A DNA stretch of 61,574 nt from Mangrovicoccus ximenensis (lineage in GTDB: Bacteria; Pseudomonadota; Alphaproteobacteria; Rhodobacterales; Rhodobacteraceae). How positions within the stretch are numbered: the stretch's first letter is position 1; every line of letters starts with the position of its first letter. Shown piece after piece: positions 28,640-38,862 of the stretch. The notes beneath the pieces were generated by a model. That model was not told where the DNA came from. It ran no database searches and saw nothing but the letters and a program-made list of their open reading frames with translations. Both the position numbers and the translations under genes were made by a program. The stretch spans positions 32,479 to 94,052 of the forward strand of contig NZ_QBKZ01000017.1 of assembly GCF_003056725.1 (NCBI RefSeq), read 5' to 3'.

Positions 28640-30226
28640 ATGGAGAGCGTCGACTATATCGTCGTGGGGGGAGGATCGACCGGCTGCGTCCTGGCGTCGC
28701 GCCTGAGCGAAGACGCCTCCTGCCAGGTGGCGCTGCTCGAGGAAGGCCCGCGCGACCGCAATCCCTACATCCACATTCCGGGCGCCTACTACAAGACAGC
28801 CCAGGGGCCGCTGCTGAAACGCTACGCCTGGGAGCCGCGTCCGGAACAGCAGCGCCCGGAGGGCGAGACCATGGTGCAGGCCCGCGTGCTGGGCGGCGGC
28901 AGCTCGGTCAACGCGATGATCTACATCCGGGGAAACCCGGCAGACTACGACGGCTGGGCCGCGGCAGGGGCAACCGGCTGGAGCTATGATGACGTGCTGC
29001 CCTATTTCCGCCGCTCCGAGAGCAACAACCGCTTTGCCGGCGAGGCGCACGGCACCGACGGGCCGCTGAAGGTCTCGGACATTGACGGCATCCATCCCCT
29101 GACCCGTGCCTGGCTCCAGGCCTGCCAGCAGCAGGGCCTGCCGGTGAATGCCGACTTCAACAGCGGCGACCAGGCGGGGGCCGGGCTCTACCAGATCACC
29201 GCACGGGGACGGCGGCGGTCCTCGGCGGCGGTGGCCTATATCCACCCGGCACTGGAACGGCCGAACCTGGCCCTGGCCACCGGCGCGCAGGTGACGCGCA
29301 TCGTGATCGCAAACGGCCGAGCCACCGGAGTCGAGTATGTCCGGAACGGCAAGATAGAGACGCTGACCGCGCGCCGGGAGGTCATCCTCAGCGCCGGCGC
29401 CATCGCCACGCCGCACCTGATGATGCATTCGGGGCTCGGGCCTGCTGCAGCGCTGGAACGCCACGGAATCGCCGTTGTGCAGGACCTGCCCGGCGTCGGC
29501 CAGAATCTCCAGGACCACATCGAGATCTCGCTGGTCTACCAGCTCAACGGGCCACACAGTTACGACCGCTACAAGAAGCCGTTCTGGAAGGCGATGGCCG
29601 GGCTGGAATACCTGGCCTTCGGCAAGGGTCCGGCGACATCGAACCTCATCGAGGGCGGGGCGTTCTGGTGGGGCGACCGGACCGAGGCGCTGCCCGACTG
29701 CCAGTTCTTCCTGGTCTGCGGCGCGGGCATCGAGGAAGGCGTCGACGGCGTGCCCGGCGGCAACGGCTGCACGGTGAATCTGGGCCAGATCCGCCCGCAT
29801 TCGCGCGGCGACGTCACTCTCCGCAGCGGCAACCGTCAGGATGCCCCGGTGATCCGCCCGAACTATTTCGGCGATCCGCGCGACTTGGAGGCCGTCACAG
29901 ACGCGACCCTGCTGGCAATGGAGATCATGGCCCAGCCGGCAATTGCCCAGTACATTGCGTGCCGCATCGTGCCTGAAGGCCCGGCCCCGACCCGTGACAG
30001 CGTCCGCCAGTTCTGCCAGCGGGAGGCCCATGCCGCGCTGCACCCATGCGGCACGGCACGGATGGGAACTGACGGGGGCTCGGTCGTCGATCCGGAGCTG
30101 CGGGTGCATGGGATAGAGGGCCTTCGGGTGGCGGATGCCTCTGTCATGCCCAACATCACTTCGGGCAACCTGAATGCCGTCTGCATCATGATCGGCGAGA
30201 AGGCGTCCGACTTGATCCGGGCATAG
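28640..30226 (+). CDS. GMC-family oxidoreductase, choline dehydrogenase-like
   Basis: A 528-aa FAD enzyme of the BetA-like GMC branch. The FAD motif VGGGSTGCVLASRLSE is at residues 9-24, then ARVLGGGSSVNAMIYIRGNP, the second signature LSAGAIATPHLMMHSGLGP, and the catalytic AHAALHPCGTARMG (His) with TSGNLNAVCIMIGEK (Asn). It oxidises a primary or secondary alcohol. Start 28640 follows AGGAAGGGGG. It is a second GMC enzyme in the same catabolic block and is controlled from an upstream region carrying the shared operator motif. Confidence 0.9.
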   Translation: MESVDYIVVGGGSTGCVLASRLSEDASCQVALLEEGPRDRNPYIHIPGAYYKTAQGPLLKRYAWEPRPEQQRPEGETMVQARVLGGGSSVNAMIYIRGNPADYDGWAAAGATGWSYDDVLPYFRRSESNNRFAGEAHGTDGPLKVSDIDGIHPLTRAWLQACQQQGLPVNADFNSGDQAGAGLYQITARGRRRSSAAVAYIHPALERPNLALATGAQVTRIVIANGRATGVEYVRNGKIETLTARREVILSAGAIATPHLMMHSGLGPAAALERHGIAVVQDLPGVGQNLQDHIEISLVYQLNGPHSYDRYKKPFWKAMAGLEYLAFGKGPATSNLIEGGAFWWGDRTEALPDCQFFLVCGAGIEEGVDGVPGGNGCTVNLGQIRPHSRGDVTLRSGNRQDAPVIRPNYFGDPRDLEAVTDATLLAMEIMAQPAIAQYIACRIVPEGPAPTRDSVRQFCQREAHAALHPCGTARMGTDGGSVVDPELRVHGIEGLRVADASVMPNITSGNLNAVCIMIGEKASDLIRA

Positions 30227-30312
30227 GGCAACCGCGGGCGAGAAAGCTGCAGAAGCGATCCTGGGAAATGGCGCTCCCTGCACGGGAGTGGAAAGAAAGC
30301 AAGGAGGTAGTC

Positions 30313-30492
30313 ATGACACTCTACATTGCCGAGAATGATGGAGCTGGGGACGTTATCCATGTCTGGGTCCAAGACGTCCCAGGGCACACAGCGCGCCCGG
30401 TGGCCGAACGTGCGGCACATGTTGACATGGCCGAGTACGCGGATATTTCCGGTGCGTCACGGGCTGACATCCGCGCCTGGCTTGAAACCTGA
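30313..30492 (+). CDS. Small protein of unknown function (59 aa)
   Basis: A 59-aa ORF with a near-perfect ribosome-binding site (AAGGAGG, 7 bases before the ATG). The sequence begins MTLYIAENDGAGDVIHVWVQ and is acidic, with no signal peptide or membrane segment and no recognised family. It lies 86 bp after the GMC gene and may be co-transcribed with it. The strong RBS and an ordinary amino-acid composition are the evidence for a real gene. Confidence 0.55.
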   Translation: MTLYIAENDGAGDVIHVWVQDVPGHTARPVAERAAHVDMAEYADISGASRADIRAWLET

Positions 30493-30810
30493 TCGCATGG
30501 CCCTCGCAGAGGGATGCGTCAGACACAGGTGTCTCCCGCCGCCTTCTTGCCCTTGGACCGGAGTGGCGGAACGGATCGACTTGATCGTGTGCCAGCGCCA
30601 GCATCGTCAATGTTTCGATCACGCTGGCATATTTCATGCCCGACCTGGGGATATCGCCGCCGAAATACCCGGTCGAGTGTCCAGGGCGGCACCAGACCCC
30701 TGCTGTCTACCCGGAGTTCGGTCTTGCCGCCCGATGCCCGGCCAGGGACTTCAAAGCCGAGTGCGATCCCCTCGACGCAGGGCTTCCGCGGCTGCAGCTT
30801 GGCCCACGAC
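30493..30810. other. Unassigned stretch, no convincing gene
   Basis: Open frames here on both strands are arginine/proline-rich shadows without recognisable domains. A single TGCGTCA copy occurs at 30515-30521. The 5' part of the permease whose tail follows should have been in this position and is missing. Confidence 0.4.
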
Positions 30811-30894
30811 GCCCGGGCGGGCCTGCCGCTGATCGCGGTCTCCACCATCGTTGCCATGATCCTCCTGCACCTCCTCTTCCCCTTCTTCCCCTGA
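30811..30894 (+). pseudogene. C-terminal tail of a membrane permease (possibly DASS/SLC13 type)
   Basis: The last 27 codons read ARAGLPLIAVSTIVAMILLH and end in LFPFFP before TGA at 30892-30894. This pattern, a GLPL turn followed by one hydrophobic helix and a short aromatic tail, is common at the end of anion-sodium symporters of the DASS/SLC13 group. Nothing upstream in frame continues the protein. It is a remnant; the family call is tentative. Confidence 0.3.
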
Positions 30895-30937
30895 GGACGC
30901 ACCGGAAACCTGGCCCCGCGCGGGGCCGGAAGACGTC

Positions 30938-31990
30938 TCAGTCCCGGTCCGGGCCTCCCAGCACGGCCCAGAGGGTGACAGCCGCCATCAGGCAGGCGGC
31001 GGCGGAGAGGGCCGCGGAGACAGGAGCCACGGCGAGGATGGCGCTGGCTCCGATGATCCCCAGCGCATGCGCGGTCCGCTGCAGCGCGAAGACCTCGGGC
31101 TTGCGGCCTTCCGGCGCGAGATGCTCGAGCGCCAGCGAGCCGGCGGTACCCAGCGGCGCCAGGCAGAGGCCGACAAGCACCGCCCCGAGAACCGTCAGGC
31201 CCAGCGCCCCCCCAAGTGCGGACAGGCCGCCGCCCGCCGTGGTGAGCGCGAGCGCAGCGAGACTCCGGATCCTGTCGAGTGGGCGCTTGCGGACACTCAC
31301 CCAGAGACCGCCGGAGACCGATGCCACGCAGAGCGGGAGAGTGAACAGGACGGCCATGGTCGCGTCATGCCCATAGCGGAGCGCCAGCGCGACGGCCCCG
31401 ATCTCGAAGGCCGCGACGGCGAAGCCGCCAGCGGCGGCGACGGCCAGCCAAAACAGGACCGGGCGCGTGAGAACACGTGCCTTTCCCGGCGCCGGCCCCT
31501 CGGGCTGCAGGTCGGGCCGGATGTCCGGGACCAGCAGGACCGGCAGCAGTCATGGCTGCCAGCGCGACAGCGGGCGACGCCCCGCCCAGCAGCGATGCGA
31601 GCACCGGCGAGATCACGAAGACCAGCTCGTTCAGCGTTGCCGCGATCCCGAGGGCGCGCGGGAAGCCTGATCCCGGAACGATCCCCGCAAGCAGCGACCG
31701 GAGGATGCCATGGGCCGCCCCGTGGACCGATCCGAGCAGGAGGGCCGCGACGAGAAGCCAGCCGAAGGCCGCCCCGGTCACTGCCGCGACGGTCATCGCA
31801 ACGAGCGCCGCCACGCGCACGGCCACGAGGATCCGGAAGCAGGAGAGCGGCGCAAGGCGCCGTCCTGCCCGGGTGATCGGAACCGCCCCGAGAACGCTCG
31901 CGGCAGTCATGGCCAGGATCATCGCCGCGCCGCCGCGCACGTCGCCGGTCGCGGAAAGCGAGACGAGGGAGAAGGCGACCGGCGCCGCCG
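30938..31990 (-). pseudogene. MFS transporter, frameshifted and lacking its start
   Basis: Two frames together encode most of a ~370-aa major facilitator. The N-terminal half reads VAFSLVSLSATGDVRGGAAM and continues to ALGIAATLNELVFVISPVLA and MTAA near 31550. There a one-base shift moves the protein into the frame reading VLLVPDIRPDLQPEG, then VLFWLAVAAAGGFAVAAFEIG, ending normally at ...LGGPDRD. The first ~15-20 residues and any start codon are missing at ~31990, where a LysR remnant on the other strand begins. Frameshift plus missing start mean no functional protein unless the sequence has errors. Confidence 0.75.
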
Positions 31991-31994
31991 CCAG

Positions 31995-32311
31995 CGGCAC
32001 GCTTGACAGGGCAGTCGCCGCGCACCGACCGCTGGCTGCGCGGCCTCGCGGGCGACAGGGCGCCATGGATGCGCTGCAGCTACGGGATAGGCATCTTCGA
32101 CGGCGTCATCCACGGGGCGGGACTCGGCGTGCTCGCGACCTTCCTCGCCGGGGAGAGCGCGGCCCTCGACGTGGTCATTCCGCACATCCCCGAGCTCGAC
32201 TAGGAGGTCTGGCTGTCGATGCACCAAGGGCTGCGCAGCAGCGCCCGCGTCCGCGCCGTGACGGATTTCGTAGCCGGACTGTTCGATGACGAGCGGAAGC
32301 GGCCGGACTGA
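31995..32311 (+). pseudogene. LysR-family regulator, C-terminal remnant with in-frame TAG
   Basis: The frame encodes the last third of a LysR effector domain: DRWLRGLAGDRAPWMRCSYG, GVLATFLAGESAAL, VIPHIPELD, then an in-frame TAG at 32201-32203, then EVWLSMHQGLRSSARVRAVT and a normal end at TGA 32309-32311. LysR proteins normally read ELDYEVW at this point, so the stop replaces a tyrosine codon (TAC/TAT to TAG). The DNA-binding and dimerisation parts are absent. The gene was probably the divergent regulator of the adjacent broken MFS transporter. Confidence 0.75.
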
Positions 32312-32462
32312 GCTGTTCCGGCAGGATTCAGATCAGCCCAAGAAGATGGAAATGCCGGAGCGCGTTGCCGCCTCGGCGCTGGCTGCGGAGATTTACACCA
32401 TGGCCATCCACGGAACGGCACTGTTGACGGCAGACACTGTGCCAACGGTTTTCACGATCGGG
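32312..32462. other. Unassigned stretch
   Basis: No supportable gene. Short frames exist on the + strand but lack ribosome-binding sites and known domains. Confidence 0.3.
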
Positions 32463-33210
32463 TCAGCAGCGTTGGTCTTGTGACTGGTCGAGGGCAAAGC
32501 GGACAAACTGGGTTTCGCTCCGGAAGGATGGCGGGCGGGATTTGGCGGGATCAATCATATCTGCCTGGCCGGTGGCGCCGCCGATGGCGGCGGCGGCGGT
32601 GCCGGTCCTGCGGCGGGCCTGGATCAGCTCGTGGCCCTGCACCACCGCCATGCCGGAGAGCAGCAGCGCCCCGCCCGCCAGGAATCCCGGCGCCAGCTGC
32701 TCGCCCAGGAGGAGAGCGCCAAGCGCGGCGCCGAAGAGCGGCGTCATCAGGCTCAGCACCCCGAGACGCGAGGCCGGGTAGATCTGAAGCAGGCGGAACC
32801 AGACGAGGAAACTTGCCGCGCAGACGATCAGCGTCTGGAAGCCGCGGCTCGCCCAGAGAAGCTCGTCCGGCACGAATCCGGTCTGGCCCGTGAGCAGGGC
32901 GAAGCCGAGCGCCGCCGCCCCGCGACCGAGAGCTGGCAGAAGAGCGTCTGCGCCGCCGTGCCGCCGGGACCCGGAACGAGGAACATCGCCGCAACCCCGG
33001 GCCCAGGAAGATCCCCGGCAGCCAGCGCGCCCCGCCCCGCCAGCGGCTCCAGCCATAGACCAGCGCCGCAGCGCTCAGCGAACGCAGGGCGATCTGCAGC
33101 ACCGGGTCCATGCCCGGCGCCGCCGCCTTCATGGAGACCTGCTGCATCCCCCAGACGAGGCAGAGGACAAGCATCGCGGACAGGGCCGCGGCATCGACGG
33201 GTTTCTTCAT
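32463..33210 (-). pseudogene. EamA/DMT-family transporter, internally deleted and frameshifted
   Basis: The start (33210) and first two helices are normal: ALSAMLVLCLVWGMQQVSMK and ALRSLSAAALVYGWSRWRGG. After LPGIFLGPG the protein jumps through two further frames (VAAMFLVPGPGGTAAQTLFC, then GFALLTGQTGFVPDELLWAS) to a normal second half containing YPASRLGVLSLMTPLFGAALG. A full EamA protein has about 290-300 residues; roughly 80-90 residues of the middle are missing. The C-terminus also runs past the usual end. It cannot make a working exporter. Confidence 0.75.
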
Positions 33211-33308
33211 GGATCACCTGGGGAAAGTCGTTTTCCCGGCCTGTCTATCCCGGCGCATCCGTGGCATATAGCGCAGAACTGCCACACGCTTGCGCGAAAG
33301 GGCCAGAG

Positions 33309-33680
33309 ATGCCGCAGCGTTCCCCGCCGCATGAGCGGCACTCGCCCGTCACGCGCCTGCCCGGCCCTGTGCTGCACCGGGTGGAAACGATGCCGGCCAA
33401 CGGGCTCTGGTCCGAGGCGTCGCATGACTGGGGCGAGTTCGTCTATTCCCATGCCGGGGTGACCGAGGTGGCAGCGATCGGCACGCATCTGATCGCGCCG
33501 CCGCATATGGGCATCTGGATCCCGCCGGGACTGGCCCATACCGGCACCAACCGCGAGGCGACGGAACATTGTTCGGTCTAAGTCGCGCGCGCGCTCTGCG
33601 CGGCGCCGCCCGGGCGGTTCTGCGCGCTGGTGGTGACGCCGCTCCTGCGCGCGATCCTCGAGGAGCTGCGCGCCGCTCCA
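33309..33680 (+). pseudogene. AraC-family regulator, N-terminal part, joined to CcmB
   Basis: The frame from ATG 33309 encodes the cupin-like sensor domain of an AraC regulator: GLWSEASHDWGEFVYSHAGV, LIAPPHMGIWIPPGLAHTG and EATEHCSV. An in-frame TAA at 33579-33581 sits where relatives have tyrosine (CSVYVAR). The same frame then continues VARALCAAPPGRFCALVVTP and LLRAILEEL, still AraC-like, before passing directly into CcmB sequence at about 33680. The whole DNA-binding domain is missing. It is divergent from the broken EamA gene, its usual type of partner. Confidence 0.75.
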
Positions 33681-33902
33681 TGGGACGGCAGTGTCGGGCT
33701 GAAGCGCGGCGGCCTGCTGCTGTCGCTGCTGGTGCTGCCGCTCTACGTGCCGACGCTGATCTTCGGCGCCGAGGTCGCGCGGCGCGGCGCCGAAGGCCTG
33801 GAAACGCAGGTGCCGCTGATGCTGCTCGGGGCGATCACGCTGGGGGTGCTGGCCGCAATGCCCTTCGCGGCCGCGGCGGCGCTGCGGATCAACCTCAGGT
33901 GA
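33681..33902 (+). pseudogene. ccmB: CcmB haem-exporter permease, C-terminal third
   Basis: About 73 residues from GLKRGGLLLSLLVLPLYVPT to the end PFAAAAALRINLR match the last two to three helices of CcmB, the membrane subunit of the CcmAB cytochrome c maturation ABC complex. The first ~145 residues and ccmA are absent because an AraC fragment is joined in the same frame at ~33680. ccmC follows 48 bp downstream as in normal alphaproteobacterial order, so this edge is genuine and the left edge is a break. Confidence 0.85.
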
Positions 33903-33950
33903 TCGGGGCGTCTATTGTGCGGCGGGAAACAGGGGGGTAACAGGATCGGC

Positions 33951-34703
33951 ATGGGATCTGTCTGGGAATATGCGAATCCGGTGAAATTCAGCCGGACGGT
34001 GACGAAGGTGCTGCCCTTCTTCGCCATCACGGCGCTCGGCTGCCTGGTCGTCGGACTGGTCTGGGGCTTCTTCTTCACGCCAGAGGATTACCGCCAGGGC
34101 TCGACCGTCAAGATCATCTACCTGCATGTTCCGGCCGCGATGGTCGCGATCAATGCCTGGCTGATGATGCTCGCCGCCTCGCTGATCTGGCTGGTGCGGC
34201 GCCACCATGTCAGCGCGCTCGCCGCCCGCGCCGCGGCGCCGGTCGGGCTGGTCATGACGCTGATCGCACTCGCCACCGGGGCGATCTGGGGCCAGCCGAT
34301 GTGGGGCACCTGGTGGGCCTGGGACCCGCGGCTGACCTCCTTCCTGATCCTGACGCTGTTCTACCTCGGCTACATCGCGCTCTGGGAGGCGCTGGAGGAC
34401 CCCGACACCGCCGCCGACCTGACCTCGGTGCTGTGCCTCGTCGGCTCGGTCTTCGCGGTTCTCAGCCGCTACGCGGTGAATTTCTGGAACCAGGGCCTGC
34501 ATCAGGGCGCCTCGGTGATGCGGGTCGAGGCGGTCACCGGCGCCGATACCGAGGAAAAGGTGTCGAACATCTTCTTCGCGCCGCTGATGGTCTGCATGGC
34601 GGGATTCGTCCTCCTGTTCCTGGCGCTGGTGCTCCTGCGCACCCGCACCGAGATCCACCGCCGCCGCCTGAAGGCGATCGAGGCAAGGGAGCGGATGGCA
34701 TGA
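33951..34703 (+). CDS. ccmC: Haem exporter/handling protein CcmC
   Basis: A 250-aa inner-membrane protein with six helices. The haem-handling tryptophan-rich motif WGTWWAWDPRLTS is intact, and IYLHVPAAMVA carries the conserved histidine before it; the second haem histidine is in the GLHQGAS region. It presents haem to CcmE during cytochrome c maturation. Start 33951 (MGSVWEYANPVKF) matches the family start; a GTG 12 codons earlier is less likely. It overlaps ccmD. The neighbouring sugar dehydrogenase cytochrome would need this pathway. Confidence 0.94.
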   Translation: MGSVWEYANPVKFSRTVTKVLPFFAITALGCLVVGLVWGFFFTPEDYRQGSTVKIIYLHVPAAMVAINAWLMMLAASLIWLVRRHHVSALAARAAAPVGLVMTLIALATGAIWGQPMWGTWWAWDPRLTSFLILTLFYLGYIALWEALEDPDTAADLTSVLCLVGSVFAVLSRYAVNFWNQGLHQGASVMRVEAVTGADTEEKVSNIFFAPLMVCMAGFVLLFLALVLLRTRTEIHRRRLKAIEARERMA

Positions 34704-34855
34704 TGCCCGAGCTTGGAAAATACGCAGGGACCGTGCTCTCGGCCTATGCCGTGTCGCTGGTCCTGCTGGTCCTGCTGGTCGCAGGCAGCGTGCTGGCCGC
34801 GCGCCGGGCCGCGAAACAGCTCGAGGACGCAGAGGAGCGCCGCAAGAATGGCTAG
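34700..34855 (+). CDS. ccmD: Haem exporter protein CcmD
   Basis: A 51-aa protein with one membrane helix (YAVSLVLLVLLVAGSVLAAR) and a charged cytoplasmic tail (KQLEDAEERRKNG), as expected for CcmD, which keeps CcmC and CcmE together. It starts at the first of two consecutive ATGs overlapping the ccmC stop (34703 is the alternative) and its TAG overlaps the ccmG start by 8 bp. Confidence 0.88.
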   Translation: MMPELGKYAGTVLSAYAVSLVLLVLLVAGSVLAARRAAKQLEDAEERRKNG

Positions 34856-35384
34856 GATTCCCCCGCTCGTGATCTTGCCGCCGGTGCTGTTCGCCGGTCT
34901 GGCGGTGGCCTTCTATGTCGGCATGACGCGCGAGAACCCCGATGCGCTGCCCTCCGCGCTGACCGGGCGCACGGCCCCCGAGGTCACGCTGGAGCCGCTG
35001 GGCGGCCTGCCGGAATTCGACGTCTCGATGCTGAAGGACGGGCAGGTCAAGCTGGTCAACTTCTGGGCCTCCTGGTGCGCGCCCTGCCGGGTCGAGCACC
35101 CGAACCTGGAGGCGCTGGCCGCCGAGGGGCTCACGATCTACGGCATCAACTACAAGGACCAGCCGCAGAAGGCGCTGGCCTTCCTGCAGGAGCTCGGCAA
35201 TCCCTATGCGGCCGTTGCCGCAGATGACAGCGGCCGCGCAGGCATCGACTGGGGCATCTACGGCGTGCCCGAGACCTTCGTGATCGATGGCGAGGGCACG
35301 GTGATCCTGCGCTTCCCGGGGCCTGTCACGGAGCGGGTGATCGAGGAAACCATCCGTCCGGCACTGGCCCAGGCGGCAGGTTGA
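34848..35384 (+). CDS. ccmG: Thiol:disulphide interchange protein CcmG/DsbE
   Basis: A 178-aa membrane-anchored periplasmic thioredoxin-like protein. It has an N-terminal anchor (VILPPVLFAGLAVAFYVGM) and the active site WASWCAPC, then GINYKDQPQKALAFL and the cis-proline loop GVPETFVID. It reduces apocytochrome c cysteines during haem ligation. Start 34848 overlaps ccmD. A strong stem-loop terminator follows. Confidence 0.93.
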   Translation: MARIPPLVILPPVLFAGLAVAFYVGMTRENPDALPSALTGRTAPEVTLEPLGGLPEFDVSMLKDGQVKLVNFWASWCAPCRVEHPNLEALAAEGLTIYGINYKDQPQKALAFLQELGNPYAAVAADDSGRAGIDWGIYGVPETFVIDGEGTVILRFPGPVTERVIEETIRPALAQAAG

Positions 35385-35409
35385 ACTTCGCCTTTCAAGC
35401 CATTGTTCG

Positions 35410-35443
35410 AAAAGGGCGGTTGCGCGATGCAACTGCCCTTTTT
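35410..35443. terminator. Bidirectional intrinsic terminator after ccmG
   Basis: AAAAGGGC-G-GTTGC and GCAAC-T-GCCCTTTT form a long stem with a four- to five-base loop, followed by T residues on the + strand and preceded by A residues that serve the minus strand. It separates ccmG from the convergent DUF985 gene, whose stop codon it touches. Confidence 0.85.
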
Positions 35444-35874
35444 CATGCCGGGATATCGAAGCCCGGCGGGGCCAGCTCGAAGCCCGCGAAATGGAAGCCC
35501 GGGCTGACCGCGCAGCTGACCAGCGTCCAGTCTCCGGCGGTCTCCGCAGCCTGCCAGTGATGCGGCGGCACCAGCAGCTGCGGCTGCGCGCCGCCTGCCA
35601 GATCCGGCCCCAGAACGTGCCGCAGCGCCGGACCTTCGGCGGTCGCGGCGACCCGCAGCTGCAGCGGCGCACCGGCATGCCAGAGCCAATGCTCGGCGGC
35701 ATCGACGCGGTGCCAGTGGCTGCGCTCGCCCGCTGCCAGCAGGAAATAGATCATCGTCCCCGCGGGGCGCTCTCCCGCGGCAGCCTCCGCCCGCCATGTC
35801 TCGCGGAACCAGCCGCCCTCGGGATGGCGCTCCAGCCCGAGGGCGGAGATGATTTCGTCGGCGGTCATGCTCAT
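35443..35874 (-). CDS. DUF985-family cupin protein
   Basis: A 143-aa single-domain cupin. Family features include LGLERHPEGGWFRETWR, the GTMIYFLL strand, SHWHRVDAAEHWLWHAG (metal-type histidines) and VPPHHWQAA, ending with CAVSPGFHFAGFELA. The biochemical role of this family is not established. Its start overlaps the end of the glycosyltransferase gene by 4 bp, so the two form an operon. Confidence 0.88.
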   Translation of the reverse strand: MSMTADEIISALGLERHPEGGWFRETWRAEAAAGERPAGTMIYFLLAAGERSHWHRVDAAEHWLWHAGAPLQLRVAATAEGPALRHVLGPDLAGGAQPQLLVPPHHWQAAETAGDWTLVSCAVSPGFHFAGFELAPPGFDIPA

Positions 35875-36830
35875 ATCCCGGTCTCCACGAAGCGGTCGGG
35901 GATGACCCGGCGTTCGGAGGCGAGCTGGCGGTCGAGCGCGGGCGGCACGAAGTCGATCACCCGGTAGCGGTCGAGCTTCTTCTCGCGGACCCGCTCCGGC
36001 CCCTTCAGCCCGCCTATCCGCACCGCGGCTTCGGCACCGAACAGCCGCTGCATCACGGAGCGGCCGGAGAATGGTTCAAGATCGACCGGCATCTCATTGT
36101 ATTTCTTCAATTCACCCATCGCCCGGTCGCCATCCCAGAGCCAGAGCTTGCCGGTATTCCGCGCCACGCTGGTGCGGAAGGCCCGGCGCTCTTCCTGGCG
36201 GGACAGAAAGCGGTTTCCGTCTATGAATTTCATGTGCACCAGGTAGAGGTCCGGGTCGAAAACGAAGGGCCGGTCCGCGGCATGCGGCCAGATCCGGCTG
36301 CCCGTGCCGAGCACATGCGGCTTGGTGTAGAGCAGCGAGCAGAAGAAGTTGCGGCGCTGCGCGAAAACCGGGCGGGCCGGATCGAAATCCGCTTCGCTGC
36401 CGATGTCGTGGAACATCTCAAGCCCGAGCCCGGCAGTCACCCGGTTGTCGGCCGCGCGGGCTTCGACATAGGCGCGCAGATCGCGATAGCGTGCCGGGTC
36501 AGGGACATAGATCTCGTCGGCATCATTGAAGATCACGACATCATAGAAGGCCAGAAGCCCGTTGAGCATGTTGCTGATCAGCTCGAAGCGCTTGGCATCG
36601 AAGCGGCCGCCGCTGCGCGCCTTGGACAGGCTGTCGAGCGCCGGGATGCGGAACACGTTGAGCCGCTCGGCCCCGGGCTCGCCAGGCAGCATCCCGGCCG
36701 GATGCTGCGCCGAGCAATGGTCGAGGATGAACAGGTTTTCCGCCCCGAACAGGCGCGAATAGTACCGGAACCAGATCGGAAGGAAGAAATCCTCGTCCTT
36801 CATCATGGTCACGCAGGCGATGTTGGTCAT
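35871..36830 (-). CDS. Glycosyltransferase family 2-type protein
   Basis: A 319-aa cytoplasmic protein with the start TNIACVTMMKDEDFFLPIWF typical of a widespread Rhodobacterales group of GT2/GT92-like enzymes. A DxD-type nucleotide-sugar motif is visible in IFNDADEIYVPD, and HMKFIDGNRF lies in the acceptor half. It probably acts on a surface polysaccharide or glycolipid, substrate unknown. No polysaccharide locus surrounds it apart from the broken exoD gene 2 kb away. Confidence 0.8.
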   Translation of the reverse strand: MTNIACVTMMKDEDFFLPIWFRYYSRLFGAENLFILDHCSAQHPAGMLPGEPGAERLNVFRIPALDSLSKARSGGRFDAKRFELISNMLNGLLAFYDVVIFNDADEIYVPDPARYRDLRAYVEARAADNRVTAGLGLEMFHDIGSEADFDPARPVFAQRRNFFCSLLYTKPHVLGTGSRIWPHAADRPFVFDPDLYLVHMKFIDGNRFLSRQEERRAFRTSVARNTGKLWLWDGDRAMGELKKYNEMPVDLEPFSGRSVMQRLFGAEAAVRIGGLKGPERVREKKLDRYRVIDFVPPALDRQLASERRVIPDRFVETGI

Positions 36831-36986
36831 GGGGTCCCCAAGAAACGTCGGGCAGAACCGTTAACGGTGCTGGCGACTTTGCACCGGCGGATGCCCGCTC
36901 ATCAACCGGTCATTGCGCCGCCGCCGGAACAGGAGGCCCGGGCCGGGCATTGTTCCGCCATGAAACGCCAAGCGAAGGAGCTTTCC

Positions 36987-38784
<1,798 letters not shown>

Positions 38785-38862
38785 TCGCCTCCGCGCCGCC
38801 TGCGTCATCGAACCGTCATGGCCGCGCGGGGAACCGCCCTGCCCGCCCGGCGTTTCCCGGCC

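Noticed and set aside
27509..30283. A 924-codon minus-strand frame spanning the GMC gene and the epimerase
   Set aside because: Only the last ~290 codons are a real protein (epimerase). The rest is antisense to the GMC oxidoreductase and crosses an AT-rich promoter region.
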